Positions 1 to 12,796 of a stretch of 64,000 bases of DNA are shown here, piece by piece. Under the pieces are notes generated by a model, which did no database searches, was not told the origin of the DNA, and saw only the letters and a program-made list of their open reading frames with translations. Location: NCBI GenBank assembly GCA_001414485.1, contig LLEY01000074.1, forward strand, positions 1-64,000, written 5' to 3'. This stretch comes from Calycina herbarum (lineage: Eukaryota > Ascomycota > Leotiomycetes > Helotiales > Pezizellaceae). Each line of letters starts with the position of its first letter. Positions within the stretch are counted from its first letter, which is position 1. The translations under genes and the position numbers were made by a program.

Positions 1-1034
1 AATAACCCCTTTTCTTGAAAAAAATTTCACTACCCCTGTAAGGTCGACAGGCTATGCCAAGACCCTATAAAAATCAAGACAGATATAAAATTGTCTGTTT
101 TTGTCCTATAAAGTTTATAGAGTATAAGGGGAGATATAAGCCTCTTCTTTCCTGTTCTTATAAATAGTATATCATATGTTGTTGTTAATTAATAGGTAAA
201 AGAGTACCTAAAAAGGGGGAAAATCTCAAAAAGCTCGGTTTACAAAAAAAGTGGGCAAATTCAAGCTTAACTCGCAACTCACTGTATTTGATGGGTGGTC
301 CTCTAGTAAGTCTTTTGTTCAAAAATGAATTATTCTAGATTTTCCAGAACAACTGACAGGTAAAATTACTTTAACAGTAATTTGGGATTAATACAAACAA
401 CGCCAGAAATTCGCACCACGCTCAAATGTCTTATATAATCTGGGAAAGCAAAACGATGATTACGGTCTTCTCGATATGCGCCACAAATCATTCTTTTCCA
501 GTCACCAACTCTAGTCAATGAATGTGGAAAAGAGGTTGAGCTTCATGACGAAAGTGGTCTTGTGCCCACTCAGGCGAGTGTCCTGAGGTTCTATATACAA
601 CCCTTTTAACCCCCTACAAAATAGCATTGTCCGAGTTCATTGTCCTAATCTATTTATAGGATAAGAAAAACTTCTCATCATTTCCCTTCTACATTGTGCG
701 ATTCTTAATAGGCTTCTCCTTGCCCTTTTCCTAACCCCTCTTTCGGACAAAGCCCTCATTGTTACTATCTACTTCTGCATTCTATTCTTTATAGCCTGCT
801 CCTTGTCCTTTTACAATCCCTTTGTTATTATTAACTACATAAGTAGATTGTATTGAGTCTGTTCTAATTGTTTTTTTATATAATAATTTTTTTACGATAC
901 TCTATTACCACAATCAAAATACAAACATAACAAAATCAATACATCACAACCAATACTATACAACAGATATAGCAACTACAACTTTTATAGCACATTCACA
1001 AGTTTAAATCGGCAAACCACATCATACAGTCGAA
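1..1034. other. AT-rich intergenic, no gene seen
   Basis: AT-rich non-coding DNA upstream of the first amidoligase gene. I see no open frame with protein-like composition, no tRNA and no clear terminal repeats. The last 150 bases, rich in CAAAT and ACAAC, look like a fungal promoter and 5' leader for the gene starting at 1035. Confidence 0.5.
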
Positions 1035-2427
1035 ATGCCTGAGCAATTATGGACCTTTGGCGTGGAAATGGAGTTTATACTTGGGGAGGCGTTGCCTGGT
1101 ACCAAAATTGATCCCAAAGAAACCCGCACTTTGATATTTCCACCGACTGAGGAAGCGAAGGAAAGAAATGAAGAATGGTCCCAAGAAAAGCATGACAGGT
1201 ATAATAAAAGAAACCGCGCGAATTGGTTAAAAGGAGATTTTGATAGAGATGACGATGATATGACATTTTACGACGTGGCTGATCATATCTTAGTTACCTT
1301 GAGAGATGCAGGTGTCAAGGCCGGCCTGGAAGTTCCGGGAAGCCCTGACATCAAACAATGGCAACTAAAAGATGACTCTAGTGTTTTTGCCAATTCAGAG
1401 GATGTGCCAGAAAAGTACAATTGGATTCACTGGCACAGTTTCGAGATAGTTTCGCCAGCCTTTTATTACGACCCTCGTTCTTTGCAAGAGGTGGAACGCC
1501 TTTGTAGTCTTCTGGATAACACTTATATCATTCTCACCAACGACTCAATCGACCCAGTCGCCCACAAGATAAACATAGCCGGGTTGTAAGTAATTTTTCC
1601 CTTTTCTAAATTCACGATGCAACGAGTAGAACTTATGCTAACATATATTCAGACATGTACATGTAGGTAACGGGACTCAGGAAGGCATTTCGCTTGAATA
1701 CGCACGCCGAATAGCTGCCTTTCTGTGGACTTTTGAACCTCAACTCAATGCTCTCCACCCAGAAATCCGACAAGACAGTACGTGGTCAAGGGGTTTGAGA
1801 AACTGGTCACGCTTTTCAGAGAAAAGACAAAGCCAGTCGCAAGGATCCTGCCCATCCGTTCTTCAAGGAATATCCCATTTCCTGAACTGTGAGTCTTTTT
1901 ATGAGCTGACTCGTGATGTCGGCAGAGATGATTTCAACTTTGATGATGGACGCAAGTATATGCTCTACAACTTTGGTGGTCTCAGAAGGAGGAGTGATAA
2001 AAGTGGTCTACCAAGGGTACCCACAATTGAGTTTAGAGAAGCTCAAGGGACAATGAACGGGACCGAGGTTGTCACATGGGTCAAAACTGTTGTTGAAATA
2101 ATCGATTGGTGCGTTCGTGCAAGTCCAGAGAGGTTCCAATCCCTCTTATCTCAAGCGGCAGCAGACGAAGAGTGGATTGATGTTGCAGGCGGAATTGGCG
2201 ACACAGGCTATCTGACTAAACAAGACGATGTAGGTGGCCAAGTGATCAGGATTAAGGGCTTGGATGCAGTGGACTTATTAAAGCATATGGGTCTTATGTC
2301 ACAAGCGAAGTTCTACGAGGAAAGAAAACTTTACCCCCTCGCGCAATATGTCAAAACTACAGAAGAGCCACCGTTTATAGAATTGCATTCGCATTCCAAA
2401 CGACTCTTACGACCTGCGTATAAATGA
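1035..2427 (+). CDS. Amidoligase-like protein, copy 1
   Basis: Two exons, 1035-1585 and 1653-2427, joined across a GTAAGT...TTCAG intron, give 441 aa. The N-terminus has FGVEMEF (residues 8-14) and the second exon opens with HVHVG (about 185-189). Further on lies a TIEFREAQGTMN segment. This order, an E-x-E strand then HxH-G then a (T)xEFR...GT segment, is that of the fungal putative amidoligase family related to the ATP-grasp/glutamine synthetase-type fold. Members are predicted to form amide bonds; the substrate is unknown. A paralogue lies at 8361-9725 with an intron at the same place, just before HVHxG. The TGA at 2425-2427 is followed in the same frame by 104 further sense codons to 2742, so the gene may be truncated by a nonsense mutation or read through. 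The family call is fairly sure; biological activity is not. Confidence 0.75.
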
Positions 2428-2742
2428 AGCATCGAACTTGCTGCAAGTTCATTTCTGGCTCGCCGAGCAGCAGCACATACTGAACGTTCTTTAGGTTGGG
2501 AACAGAAAACTAACTTTGACCCTTCCTCTAAAATTTATCCAGCTCACTTCCCAAGTCTCGATCATACAAAAATCGATTTTCAAAAAGGATTGGACGAAGA
2601 CTCACGACCAAATTCCTTGATTGTCCAATCGCCATACGAAACGGACTCCTTTGAACCTGACGAGGATTATATTGACTCTTTGATTGAAGGTTACGAGATT
2701 ACGACTTTCGAAGTTAACAGGTTACTGGATCCCATTCCATAG
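2428..2742 (+). other. In-frame open extension after the amidoligase TGA
   Basis: Downstream of the TGA at 2425-2427 the same frame stays open for 104 codons and ends with TAG at 2740-2742. The translation is acidic and polar and looks protein-like (for example SLDHTKIDFQKGLDEDSRPN near the middle). It may be a former C-terminal tail cut off by a CGA-to-TGA change, a readthrough product, or chance. The paralogue at 8361-9725 ends roughly where this first stop lies, after its own tail, which argues that the core domain is complete without the extension. Confidence 0.4.
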
Positions 2743-5700
2743 ACAACACCCTTCGACTCATTCCGAACGAGTAGTCGGACGATTATTGCTAAGGCTTAGA
2801 ATCTTCCGAGTTAACTAATATGTAAGTCGGAAAACTTACACGATAAAGAAGAGAGAAATCCGAAATGGCTAGGCGGTGCCTGGTAATTTTTAGGATAATT
2901 GATCTGACTTCCGGGTTCTTGATGAATTACGGGAGGAACTTACTGATTTACCTACTGGTAAGTATTTTTTAATAGTAGGTAAATATCGTTTTGTTTTTGT
3001 ATATGGATTCAGTTGATAGATTGTAATGAATTATATAACACACTGATGTTATCCTAAAGTAATAAATTGTTCACTCTCTTAAACCTTGACCTCTCGTAGC
3101 AAATGTGTTGGCAAAGCAGATGTCGAGTAGCAGTAGCCGCTTGTTGACACCAATTCGCTTTGCGACGGACCCAGACCCTCTCCTTTCGAAAGAATATATA
3201 TGTATGTACGAAGATTGTTACTTCCCGGGATGTGGAGAAGTTTAAAAATGCGATATTTCGCCCCAGATGCACCCCAGTTGAAAACCAAGATTATAATGCC
3301 AAGTGAATTTAAAGGCCGAGTCTGAAGAGGTGGAATGTGGTGGAATGCGGAGCGCAGACGTACTCCAGAACCACCGGAGCGCCTACCGCGATTCCAAAAT
3401 TTTAATTGGATCGTTCATTTTACGACTGAGAGGCAGAGACGGAAGATTCTTGGTGGTTTAAATTGACGAGTTGCGAAACACTGAAGTTCTGCTTTTGGGG
3501 ATTGCTTGGAGTAACGGGGTAATATGCCATTAGGAAGGACCATTTTCATGCTGAGTGAGTGCTTGGTAGGTAATGATGTAATGGTAAATTACTCTCCAAC
3601 CGTCTCCCTATTTCCCCTCTTTGCCCTTCTGGACAAAATAAGCTGTACCATTATTGCTTGCTTCGAAAAGTACAGACAAACGCCTATACAAATGTGTTAA
3701 AAGTTTTCAACGTGCAAGCGAACAATGAATTAGAATCTTACGTATCGACTCATATTTTTGTTGTATTTTTACGAGGTGCAATTCTCAAATTATCTCGTTA
3801 TAAATCTAGAGTATCGAATTATGGTGCCGCTTACCTTCTATCCACCTTGAGCCTGGCAAAACATAGAGTCTCAATTTGTGTATTGCAACTCACGCTCTCA
3901 TTAAACTTAAATGCTTTCACACTTTCCATGTTATGTATTGCAAATTGTGCATGTCAAAGTTCTCTTTTAATTTGCTGTTCCAGAATAACTCCATCACATG
4001 GCCCCTCAAGTGACATGTGCAAGTTTTTCAATTCAAGTGATTATCAACGGACAACTACAAATCTCCTTAAATGCATTAGAACAAGTGCACGAGTCATTTG
4101 GGGCGGAACTATGGCCTCACTTTGTGCTTATTGCGTGCGCACGAGGAAATGTTAGGCTACCTCTTGAGCGCATGAAAGACTCATGATCAGCTACTTCGTT
4201 TACCTAAATATCTTACCTCTTTATCGCACCTTGATTTTGGCTTTCCTGGTCTTGAAGACATCTCGATCACAGCTGAATACTTTTTTGAAATGATTTGCTC
4301 AAGTTCCGTATACTCTTACGCTGAAGCATATTGTGTCTGCCTGGAATGTTCGAAAGCTTCTAGAAACAATTAAGGTTCTGAGCCATTGCGAAGTTCATTT
4401 CGAACTATATCATGTAAGTTATGAAATAAACCTGGTTGAACGGGTACACCCGTATTGGAATGGCATGGAAGTATAATTGATTAGAGAAACAAAAATCACC
4501 TGAAAGATGTTCCACGTTTCACTTGCAACAATGATTGGCGGACTTTTGAGTGCACTCATTTGTAGGATCACAACACCGTTACACGCGATCCTAACAGGTA
4601 ATTTTGTGGAGATGAGACGAAACACGACAAATGGCATGGGAGATTCCCGTTGCCGATTACGGCGTAAGCCTTACGAAAAAGATCCGATTTCTCCAGAGAA
4701 GGAACGATGAAAGCTTACCATGCAGGGTTTCATTTTCGTATCCAAGGGAAGATCAGCTTTTAGCGAGCATAATTCTGACCACTCATCATGCATTAGGAAA
4801 TATATACGAAGTAACACGACGCTGTCGTCACTTGAAAGAGTTTCAATATCCTACTGCCTTCCTCTTTTAAATCCGATGTGCAGAATCCGGGGAAGTATTA
4901 GAATGCAAAAGCTTGCATGCAATACTGCTGTACTGCATATTTATGGCGGAATGAGGAAATATTTATTGTAAAATACTACACCGGCTCGCCCGGTACGGCA
5001 CAAGACTTTCCTTTCAGGTACCGAGTACGGGTAGAACGCTTGCATCCGGTCGCCCCCTAAATAGATGTGCAATTTCAACCACATTTTTTCCACATGGGAG
5101 TTCCTCGCCTCAGCCTCACTTGATTACCAGAAATTCAGGAACGAATCAGAACGTTTGAATTACAACAGCAGTACGGCGTAGTGATGCGCTAGTGCAACGA
5201 CGTTGAAGTTTTCTCGGTGTGACTTTATTCCCTGAAGAATGAAGACACGAGTCGCTCAACGAGTCCTGTAAGAAGCTAGGCAACGATGGAAGTGATTACT
5301 TGCCGGGCTTGCATTCCATGTTTGAAGCGGAATTTGAAGCTGAATTCAATTTTATCATGCATTGACTTTGCATCAGCTGCACAGTGGTTGGAATATCCTC
5401 AACCGGCGACCCATTTTCCGTGTTTGTGTCCTGTTTTTAGTCTGAAGACAAATTCAACGGTTAACAAGATGTTTGTGAGTTTTCCTTTTCTTATTTCCTA
5501 TTAAAGTAGAGGATTAAAGTATTCGTTTGGTCGTAAAGGACTTTTGCAACTCAGACCTTAGTTACTAGTACCCGAACCCGAGTTGGATGAATACGAGTGT
5601 AAGCAAACCACAAGTACATTGAAGGCACAGGAAGGCGGGAGGTCGTCTTCCCAATTCTCCTGACCAGGGGTTTCGATTAGTTTGAGGGTCCAAGCTCTTT

Positions 5701-5848
5701 AAATCAAGGTACTAGGTAATGATGTCTATAAGGAGGAGGCTTCTCGAAAAATATTTTTGATCAGCCAGCCTTTTCAATCGGACAGCTCTTCTTTACACTC
5801 TTTTGGATATACTATTTCAATATAAATTCCTGTCATAATCTTAACAGC
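2743..5848. other. 3.1-kb gene-free region
   Basis: Several open frames of 60-165 codons occur here, but they are rich in Cys, Ser and Leu, overlap each other, lack splice logic and match no family I recognise. I treat them as chance. A TATAAAT at 5821, 28 bases before the peroxidase ATG, is a plausible core promoter element. Confidence 0.5.
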
Positions 5849-7351
5849 ATGGCTATCCTCCGTCTCAACAAGCTTTTGGCTTGTTCTGCCATTATTCTAT
5901 CTGCTCAAGCAGCTATCGTGGGAAACTCTGATCCAACCACGAACCAAGGTCTCCTTGGAGATCTTGTGGGAATGCCACTATCAAACCTCACCTCCGCTGG
6001 TTCACTTCTCCGTGCTTGGCTTCTACACCAAGGTAGTGCTATTGGTCCAGATAATCCAGTAAGTCTCGGGTTCTCAGTTGGGTTTTCTCCTATTCTACAA
6101 AAGTTACAAAAATATTCACTTTCACTCGCGAGATATGTTCAACAACTCCCTCGTCTTCCCCAAAGAAGTAAACTGACTCGGATATTTCTGTATTAGGGAC
6201 CTCAACCAGACTGCGCTACAGACGTCTGCTGTCCATGGTATGAACCTTCCGTTCCTTTTGTTGCCTAGATTCCATCACGATTCAACCTCAACCGAAATGA
6301 AGAAGAACTTCTCAGCTAACCCATTCCTTTAGGTATGCTATATCCGAAGAGTTGTCGGCACTCTTCGTTGATCCAACAACGAAAGAATGTACCGATGATG
6401 CTCGAGCCGCAGTTCGTCTTGGATTCCACGATGCCGCTTCTTGGTCCAAGAAGGCATCGGCTCTAGGAGACGACAGAGGTGGAGCCGATGGATCTTTCCT
6501 CCTTTTCCGAGAAGACGCACGTCCAGAAAACAATGGCCTCCAAGATTTTGTCGGAAAACTTGTAGATATCCATTCGAGAAACCCCGGTGTCAGTGCAGCA
6601 GATATCGTTCAGTTTGCTGCTCACCACGGAACTGTATCTTGCCCTCAAGGACCAAGAATTATCTTCTTTGCTGGCAGAAAGGATGCTACCGAGGCTGCTC
6701 CTCCTGGGTTGGTTCCAGATGTTCACGACAGTTCTCAGAACTTAATCTCTCTCATGATGGATAAAACCATCAATGCACAAGATCTTACATCGCTCTTGGG
6801 AGCACATACTTCTGCGAAACGTATGCAACCTTTCCCGCTGTCTCCCTTTTCGAGGTCCTATTCTTGGTGGTCGGGAGCAATTTTTATTCTTACTCGATGC
6901 TCTCGGCTCCCGATTCAACTGAAAAACAAAAGACTGATATTTTACAGAATTCCATGTCGACGAGTCTCAAACCGGTGCTCCACAAGACTCAACACCTGGA
7001 ATTTGGGATACCAACTTCTACAACGAGACTCTGCAAACCACCGCCGATCCAGGTGTCTTTCGATTTCCATCCGATCTTGTACTCTCCCAGTCCCAGAACA
7101 TGAGTGCCATCTGGAAAGGATTTGTTGGACAACAACAATTTTGGAACCAGGTAAGAATACACTCTGCACATATCAAACCGGTTTCATACTAACTCGCTCA
7201 GGAATTCGCACTCGCATACACTCGTCTCGGTCTCCTGGGTGTTAACAACATCAACGATTTGAAGGACTGCACCAATGCTCTTCCTCCACATATTCCGGAG
7301 ATTGATGGAGCTGTTGGAGGAGCAAGACGTCGTAGAAACTTCTACCACTAG
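5849..7351 (+). CDS. Secreted class II haem peroxidase (ascomycete ligninase-like)
   Basis: Five exons, 5849-6058, 6197-6237, 6333-6820, 6948-7150 and 7202-7351, splice in frame to 363 aa. A hydrophobic N-terminus (about residues 6-22, ending at AQAA) is a signal peptide, so the enzyme is secreted. The distal haem motif is RLGFHD, with Arg112 and His116 catalytic and Asp117 a calcium ligand. GGADGS follows. The proximal motif is LLGAHTSAK, with His242 as iron ligand and Thr243 as calcium ligand. The later STPGIWDTNFYNET segment is typical of class II fungal peroxidases. Such enzymes use H2O2 to oxidise phenolics or lignin-like substrates; ascomycete members often lack full ligninolytic residues. 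No frame defect is seen. It sits between the two amidoligase genes, all on the same strand. Whether Mn or veratryl alcohol is a substrate cannot be read with confidence. Confidence 0.9.
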
Positions 7352-8360
7352 GTTATCGTTTAAATTAGATGATGAAATGATAAAGGTTTTTGAGGGGATA
7401 TACAAGGTGGGAAAGCAAAAAGATTATGGGATTTTGAAGGCGTTGTACTGTAATTTGTTTTGTAATGCATTTCAAAGGATGCCAATAACAAAGATATCCC
7501 GTCTCTTAAAAACTTGTGGTTAGCATTTGGCTTCAAGGTTGCACGTGTATGGAGTATCCTTGAAGTGCATCGAATAACCCTTCGACCCACTCAAATTCAA
7601 TTAATTGACTAGACAGCGAGCTCCCATTGTTTTATTTCTAGATTGATTTAACTACTCCAAGGCTCGACTCAAATCTTCTGGAATCGTTAATGGCAAAAAT
7701 AAACTGTACTAAGAACCTATCCACTACAATAAGAGATGGTATGGCTTTTATTAGCTTCTTTAAATTTTAGCCCTATTTTTGCAGAAGCCTCGGCAAGCCC
7801 AAAGTCTTCTCCAATATCTTTTCATCGGTAGACAAGGAGTGTTGGGAATACTTGATGCTAGATTTCCAAAGTTCTTTCAACCAAAATTTAACTCTGATTA
7901 TGAAAGAGTGACGCGCGAAATCGTGGGCTTCTAGAAGCCTCGCATGTATCTAAACGAAATTGCTGTCGGTATATCCAAGTAAAAGAGAATATAATGTATC
8001 AAGGGCATTATATTACACCTGAATTGTTGCAATTTTCAGGCCGGCATATCCTCTGAAAAGAGAATCGAATATCAAAGGCATTGTGCCAAACATGAAATGG
8101 TTTCTATTATGGATGTCGAAAATGACAAAGAGGTTCTTTCTCTGACCACAAAGAATTTCCTCCAACTCTATATGTAGACAATATATTAATAATGCCACAG
8201 AAACAAAGAGTTCATCAGAAGATAAAGAATAAACGACAATAGAATCATTCACTTTATGCTGGGTATTTATATAATATTCCGAAGAACATTTCACAGGGTG
8301 GAAAGCTGAACAAACTAAACAACAAAACATAGCACACAGCAAATTTTTCACTTCGTAATC
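7352..8360. other. Intergenic, promoter of amidoligase copy 2
   Basis: About 1 kb between the peroxidase stop and the second amidoligase ATG. A reverse-strand open frame (8013-8351, 112 codons) begins with a hydrophobic stretch but has low-complexity composition and starts 9 bases from the neighbouring ATG, so I do not call it. Nothing else stands out. Confidence 0.45.
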
Positions 8361-9725
8361 ATGCCCCCTCCCGCGTTCGATATTGCAGCAGCGGTGGGAG
8401 CTTATATTAGGCGCTCGCCACCAGCCCGAAGAAAAGACGTTCCAAAGAAGGATGAAAGCCTACCCAAGGGGGAAAAACTAACATTCGGAGTGGAGCTAGA
8501 ATTCTTACTTGCGTATCAAGCCCCGTCTGAGGAATTTAAAGGCGATCCCGATCCCGATGATCCTCGTCCGATTCATAAGATTGTTCAGACCAAAACCGAT
8601 ACATACATGTTGTATGCTTCCCGGGAACAACGAGACGAAGCCCACCAGCATATCACTGACACTTTGATTGAGGCGGGAGTTTCAGCTCGCAGTGAATGGG
8701 ATTTTGACTTCCCCACGCGTCCTCAGCAATTCGTGGTAGCTGATGATTCAAGTGTCGTACCCCGCGACGAGGACGGTAGGTATTCATACATGTCAACAGA
8801 AGTAAAGTCTCCTCCGTTCTACTACCAAAAAGAAGCACTGCTGCAAGTCAGTGGAGTTTTGCAAAGTCTGACATCTACTTACAGGTTAGTCTGTAATAAC
8901 AGTACCGGTGTTCGTAAGTAATATTCCCCTTTGTTCTAACTTTAGAAAAGCACATGCTAATTTATGATAGACGTACATATTGGCTACGGAAAGACTGACG
9001 GTAAGGAAAATAGCTGGCATCCACGTGTTGCTAGTAAGTTGATGGCAGTTTTATGGGTTTTCCAAGATCGCCTTGATACTTTGCATCCAGTTCGTCGCCG
9101 CACCAATAAAGTTGGAAGCAATCACTGCCCAAGCTTATGGACAATGTCCAAACTTGCATATCAACTACGAGATGACGCAGATTGGAAACAGAATGGATTA
9201 GAGAGACTCCTGGGACTCCGGGAAGAGAATGAATGCGACGAAATTGTTAAAATGGCTGGTGCTAGAGACAATTTACATATGCGTCTAGGCTACAATATCG
9301 ACAACCTCTCCAGATCTATCAGCGAGTGTAAAACTTTCGAGTTCAGACAACATTGTGGAACGCTTTCTCCGGACAGAATCACAGCATGGGTCAATGTGTG
9401 TGCTGGTCTAGTAGAGTTCGCTGACACGGTTGAAGATGAATTACTTGAACCCTTTCTCAGAAGTCACGTCAATGATGAACTCGAAGACTATACTGTCATT
9501 GACCTGCTACGAGCAATTGGTCGACCCGGAGAAGCCGAGTTTTACGACCAGAGAATCCGTGAGTACGACCAAGATTACGCACCTGAAGACTTTGAAGTGA
9601 AAGAGTTACCTCCCCGTCGACCCTCGAAACTCGATTTTTACGACAAGAGAGCTCTTGACCCGCCTCCATCCCCCAAACTTGTTGAAAGATGGGGTCCGAA
9701 TGGAATAGAGTACATTTATGAATGA
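8361..9725 (+). CDS. Amidoligase-like protein, copy 2
   Basis: Two exons, 8361-8913 and 8971-9725, joined across a GTAAGT...GATAG intron of 57 nt, give 435 aa. The donor at 8914 is chosen because it rebuilds the motif TGVHVHIGYG; a nearer GTTAGT at 8885 would not keep frame. Landmarks are FGVELEF at residues 42-48, HVHIG at about 185-189 and TFEFRQHCGT in the second exon. These match copy 1 at 1035, including the intron placed immediately before HVHxG, so the two are paralogues about 7 kb apart. Copy 2 has a 35-residue proline- and arginine-rich N-terminal extension. It appears intact and ends in an acidic, proline-rich tail. Predicted role: ATP-dependent amide ligation, substrate unknown. 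Confidence 0.8.
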
Positions 9726-12700
9726 ACTCTTAAGTTTTTACTGAGTAACTAACCGCTAGTAGTTACTAATTTTCAGACCATTTTTTACATTATATATTTA
9801 AATAGTTTTTCGCTTTGTAAATAGAAGAAGTACCATTTAAAGAATTATAGCTTGCTTTATTGATTTCATGACCTGCTTTCAAATGATCACACAAAACCCC
9901 GTTTAACAATTGACTCGACACCTTTCACTACCTTCTGAATTAGTAAGGAAAAGCTACTTCAAAACAATAGTTCACAACTCCAGGGAATATGCAAAGCGTT
10001 TCCCAAAAACTTATCAACACTCAACGGAGCCATGATAATAATGAGTGTCAGTGCAGCTAAAATAGTGTTTGAATAATCCATGCTTTTCTAGGATGATCTC
10101 TAGTTTCCTTGTCGCCCGTATACTCCCGTGTTTGCTTCTTTCTCATTTCCACCATGGTCTTCACCGGTTTTCTAAACAAGTTGTATGATTTCGACTCAAT
10201 TGCTGGAGATCCCAAAAATTCATTCATCCTAAACATTAGATGTCAACCCACCTAAAACGCAGAAATACCCCTTGATTAATCTTATAATATATGTACTTGA
10301 TAAGTGAGATATATATAAGTAATTAGATCTCAACTCGGCTGCGCTAGCGACTCAGCTACTTTGAGTAATTAATTATATTCCACAGAAACTAACGGTCGCA
10401 AACACTTAATTTTCGTTTTTTTATCGTAGATCTAATCAAATCGTATTATATAACAGAAGACATAGTTAAACCATGCTGTGGATACAAATTAAGATATTCT
10501 AAGAGAGGTGATACGTATATGTTTTAATAGAGGGCGCAGTATTAATAGCTTAGTTAATAAAACTTGTATAATATGTATATCCAACTATCTTTGACTCTAA
10601 ATCATTAAATTTATATACAAAACTTGTTTACTCTGCTAGTTTAAGTACTGATATAAGAAAAAGTTATGTTAATATCTAATGTAGTTAAACTGATTTATTA
10701 AAAAGGAATACTAGATGACGCGCAGCAGAGTTGGTAAATAATATTTCCGTAGAAACTTCAACAAATTCTCAATTTTTATACTCAACTACAATACACTTAG
10801 TCGATGGCTTTGCTCTATCCTCCGTATCAGCATGTTATTTCACTCCAAGGCCTCTTTAAAAAGGCTTAACCTGGGCCATCGCACTCTCAACATCCGACTA
10901 TACTTAGTCAGCTCTCCGACTAATAAAAGCTGAAAGATTCCGCGAACAGGAAGTGCGTGCACCAAAACTCAGGTTCATGAAGTCGACAACACGAGAAGAG
11001 GAGAACATTGAGGCTGAACAGCCCAGGGAAAAGATTTCCTAAATGGGACTCCCTTGTTTTTTGCTTTTTCTCGAAGCCCGATTAAACAATGAGATGCCCC
11101 TATTCTGCTATTCTGAGAGAAACATCTGCCTCATGAGCTGACAACATGCGAGATTTATTTTCTTCGGCCCGTTTCTCTAGGAGGCAACTCTCTCGTCCCT
11201 GGAGTTCTGCCTACACAGAGGCTGGAGTGATTCTGAGCCTCAATTTTATGAAACTCCCGCGATTTCGAGGTTGCACGATAACAGCCCGAGGCTGAGTTTA
11301 CCCCGGAATGTTTGTAGACCTACCCTGGTCCAAATCCAAATCACCAAGATTTGGTCCTTTCTTCAACGAATTGACAAACGAGCACTTTTTAAAGAACAAT
11401 CCGAGTTTCTGGAACAAATCTGCAATGCAACATCCAAGGTAACATGCAACCTCGTCGCCTCAAAGTAATCCTCTCGGCATGACCGATATCTGAAATCACG
11501 TGTCACCGCCCCCCCCCCCCACACACTTTTTTAGTCACAAAAAGGAAGCAAACAACCTGGAAGCGTATCCCAGCCACCAGGAATACTCCCCGAGATCTTG
11601 ATTTCTTTCCCGGTTTCCTTTTCTTCTTTTCAAGCACGTCATTACCACCTGGAATTTCACAACGGCTTCTAACACCAACACCATCCAAACAAGCGCCACT
11701 AAACGCGTGCTCGGTTGATTTGACCCCACAAAGGATTCCCTCCATATTTTGTTCCTATTCTTTCATCTCCCGTCCTCAATTCATGATGTTTTCAATGGAA
11801 AAGTTTTCGGTGATGGGATGGGATTGCGGCGAGGTCGTGTTTGCTGAGCAGCTGCAGATCTTTCCCCGCCCAATCTGAACCCTGGCCTGGTTTTGGTGGA
11901 GCAGCCAAGAGGAAGTGGGGAGGTGGTGGGAAATGGCGTCGCGGGCGCAAGAGAGGCAACCACACAACTTGAAGGCGACAGCGACTGGAACCGCCACGGG
12001 CTGATAAGCTTCACACAAGACGGCGAGAGGGAGGCTAAGCTTCGCCCAGAGCTTGGATTTCTAGATCTGGCGTGTTGAAGAACGTCACTGGAAATATTGA
12101 CTATTTTGATACTTTTGATACTTGGTACTTGATGGAAAAAGGGAGAGGAATTTGATACTTGAGATGGCTTTGGAGGTGATGGCTTTGGAGGTGATGGCTT
12201 TGGAGGATGAGCTTTTAGGATGACTTTGCCATCACATCACGGTCCACAGCTCGTGGACACGGAAGCTCTCCCAATTCCAGGTTTCTAGGATGTTGATGCA
12301 AGATACTGGCACGGAACGTGTGAATGGAACCGTCAGCCTCTATGCGGCCTGCAATTCGTCTGGTCTGCAGAAGCAGAAGCAGGCAACCCTTTAAATAGAG
12401 CTTCTCATTGGTTTAATCTCCCCAAAATCCAAACAAGTCTCGATTCTGCAATTACTACGCAAGGATTAGGAGGCGTTCATAGTACACCCCCTAGCACCCT
12501 TCTGTCTTAGCCCCCGCGGCGTACTCGGTTCTGATGTTTTGTTCTGTGTTCTGATGTTCTGATGACCGTCATACTTCGACCTTGACCACCCATCCCCATA
12601 AAAGAAAAACAACATCCTCATCTTTGCGCCGACTCTGACAACAGCCCGTGCAACGAGTGAAGAACTCCTCGACACGCGCATTCATTTCTTTTCAATCCCA

Positions 12701-12796
12701 CCCAATACCGATCATCGTGCGATTAATGCAGTTCCATCACCATCTCAACCTCCACCTCGTCTACTACGCGCCCCTCATCCATTTCCCCTCGCGAAA
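9726..12796. other. 3-kb AT-rich intergenic block and long promoter
   Basis: The left part (about 9730-10770) is strongly AT-rich and looks like decayed repeat DNA, without recognisable termini. A run of C residues lies near 11510-11520. The right part is less AT-rich and probably the promoter and leader of the transporter at 12797. It holds three direct copies of the 15-mer GATGGCTTTGGAGGT around 12172-12215. No convincing gene is seen. Confidence 0.5.
12172..12215. repeat. Three direct copies of a 15-bp unit
   Basis: GATGGCTTTGGAGGT is repeated head to tail, the third copy ending in GATGA. It lies about 600 bases upstream of the amino acid transporter start. Confidence 0.8.

Noticed and set aside
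3658..4155. 165-codon open frame in the 3-kb gap before the peroxidase
   Set aside because: It lacks an ATG start at its edge, is Cys/Ser/Leu-rich without domain-like pattern, and overlaps other chance frames.
8013..8351. 112-codon reverse frame with hydrophobic start, next to amidoligase copy 2
   Set aside because: It begins 9 bases from the neighbouring ATG, has low-complexity composition and no splice or family support.
12466..12681. 71-codon reverse frame upstream of the transporter
   Set aside because: Arg- and Ser-rich, no domain, lies in a probable promoter or 5' leader.
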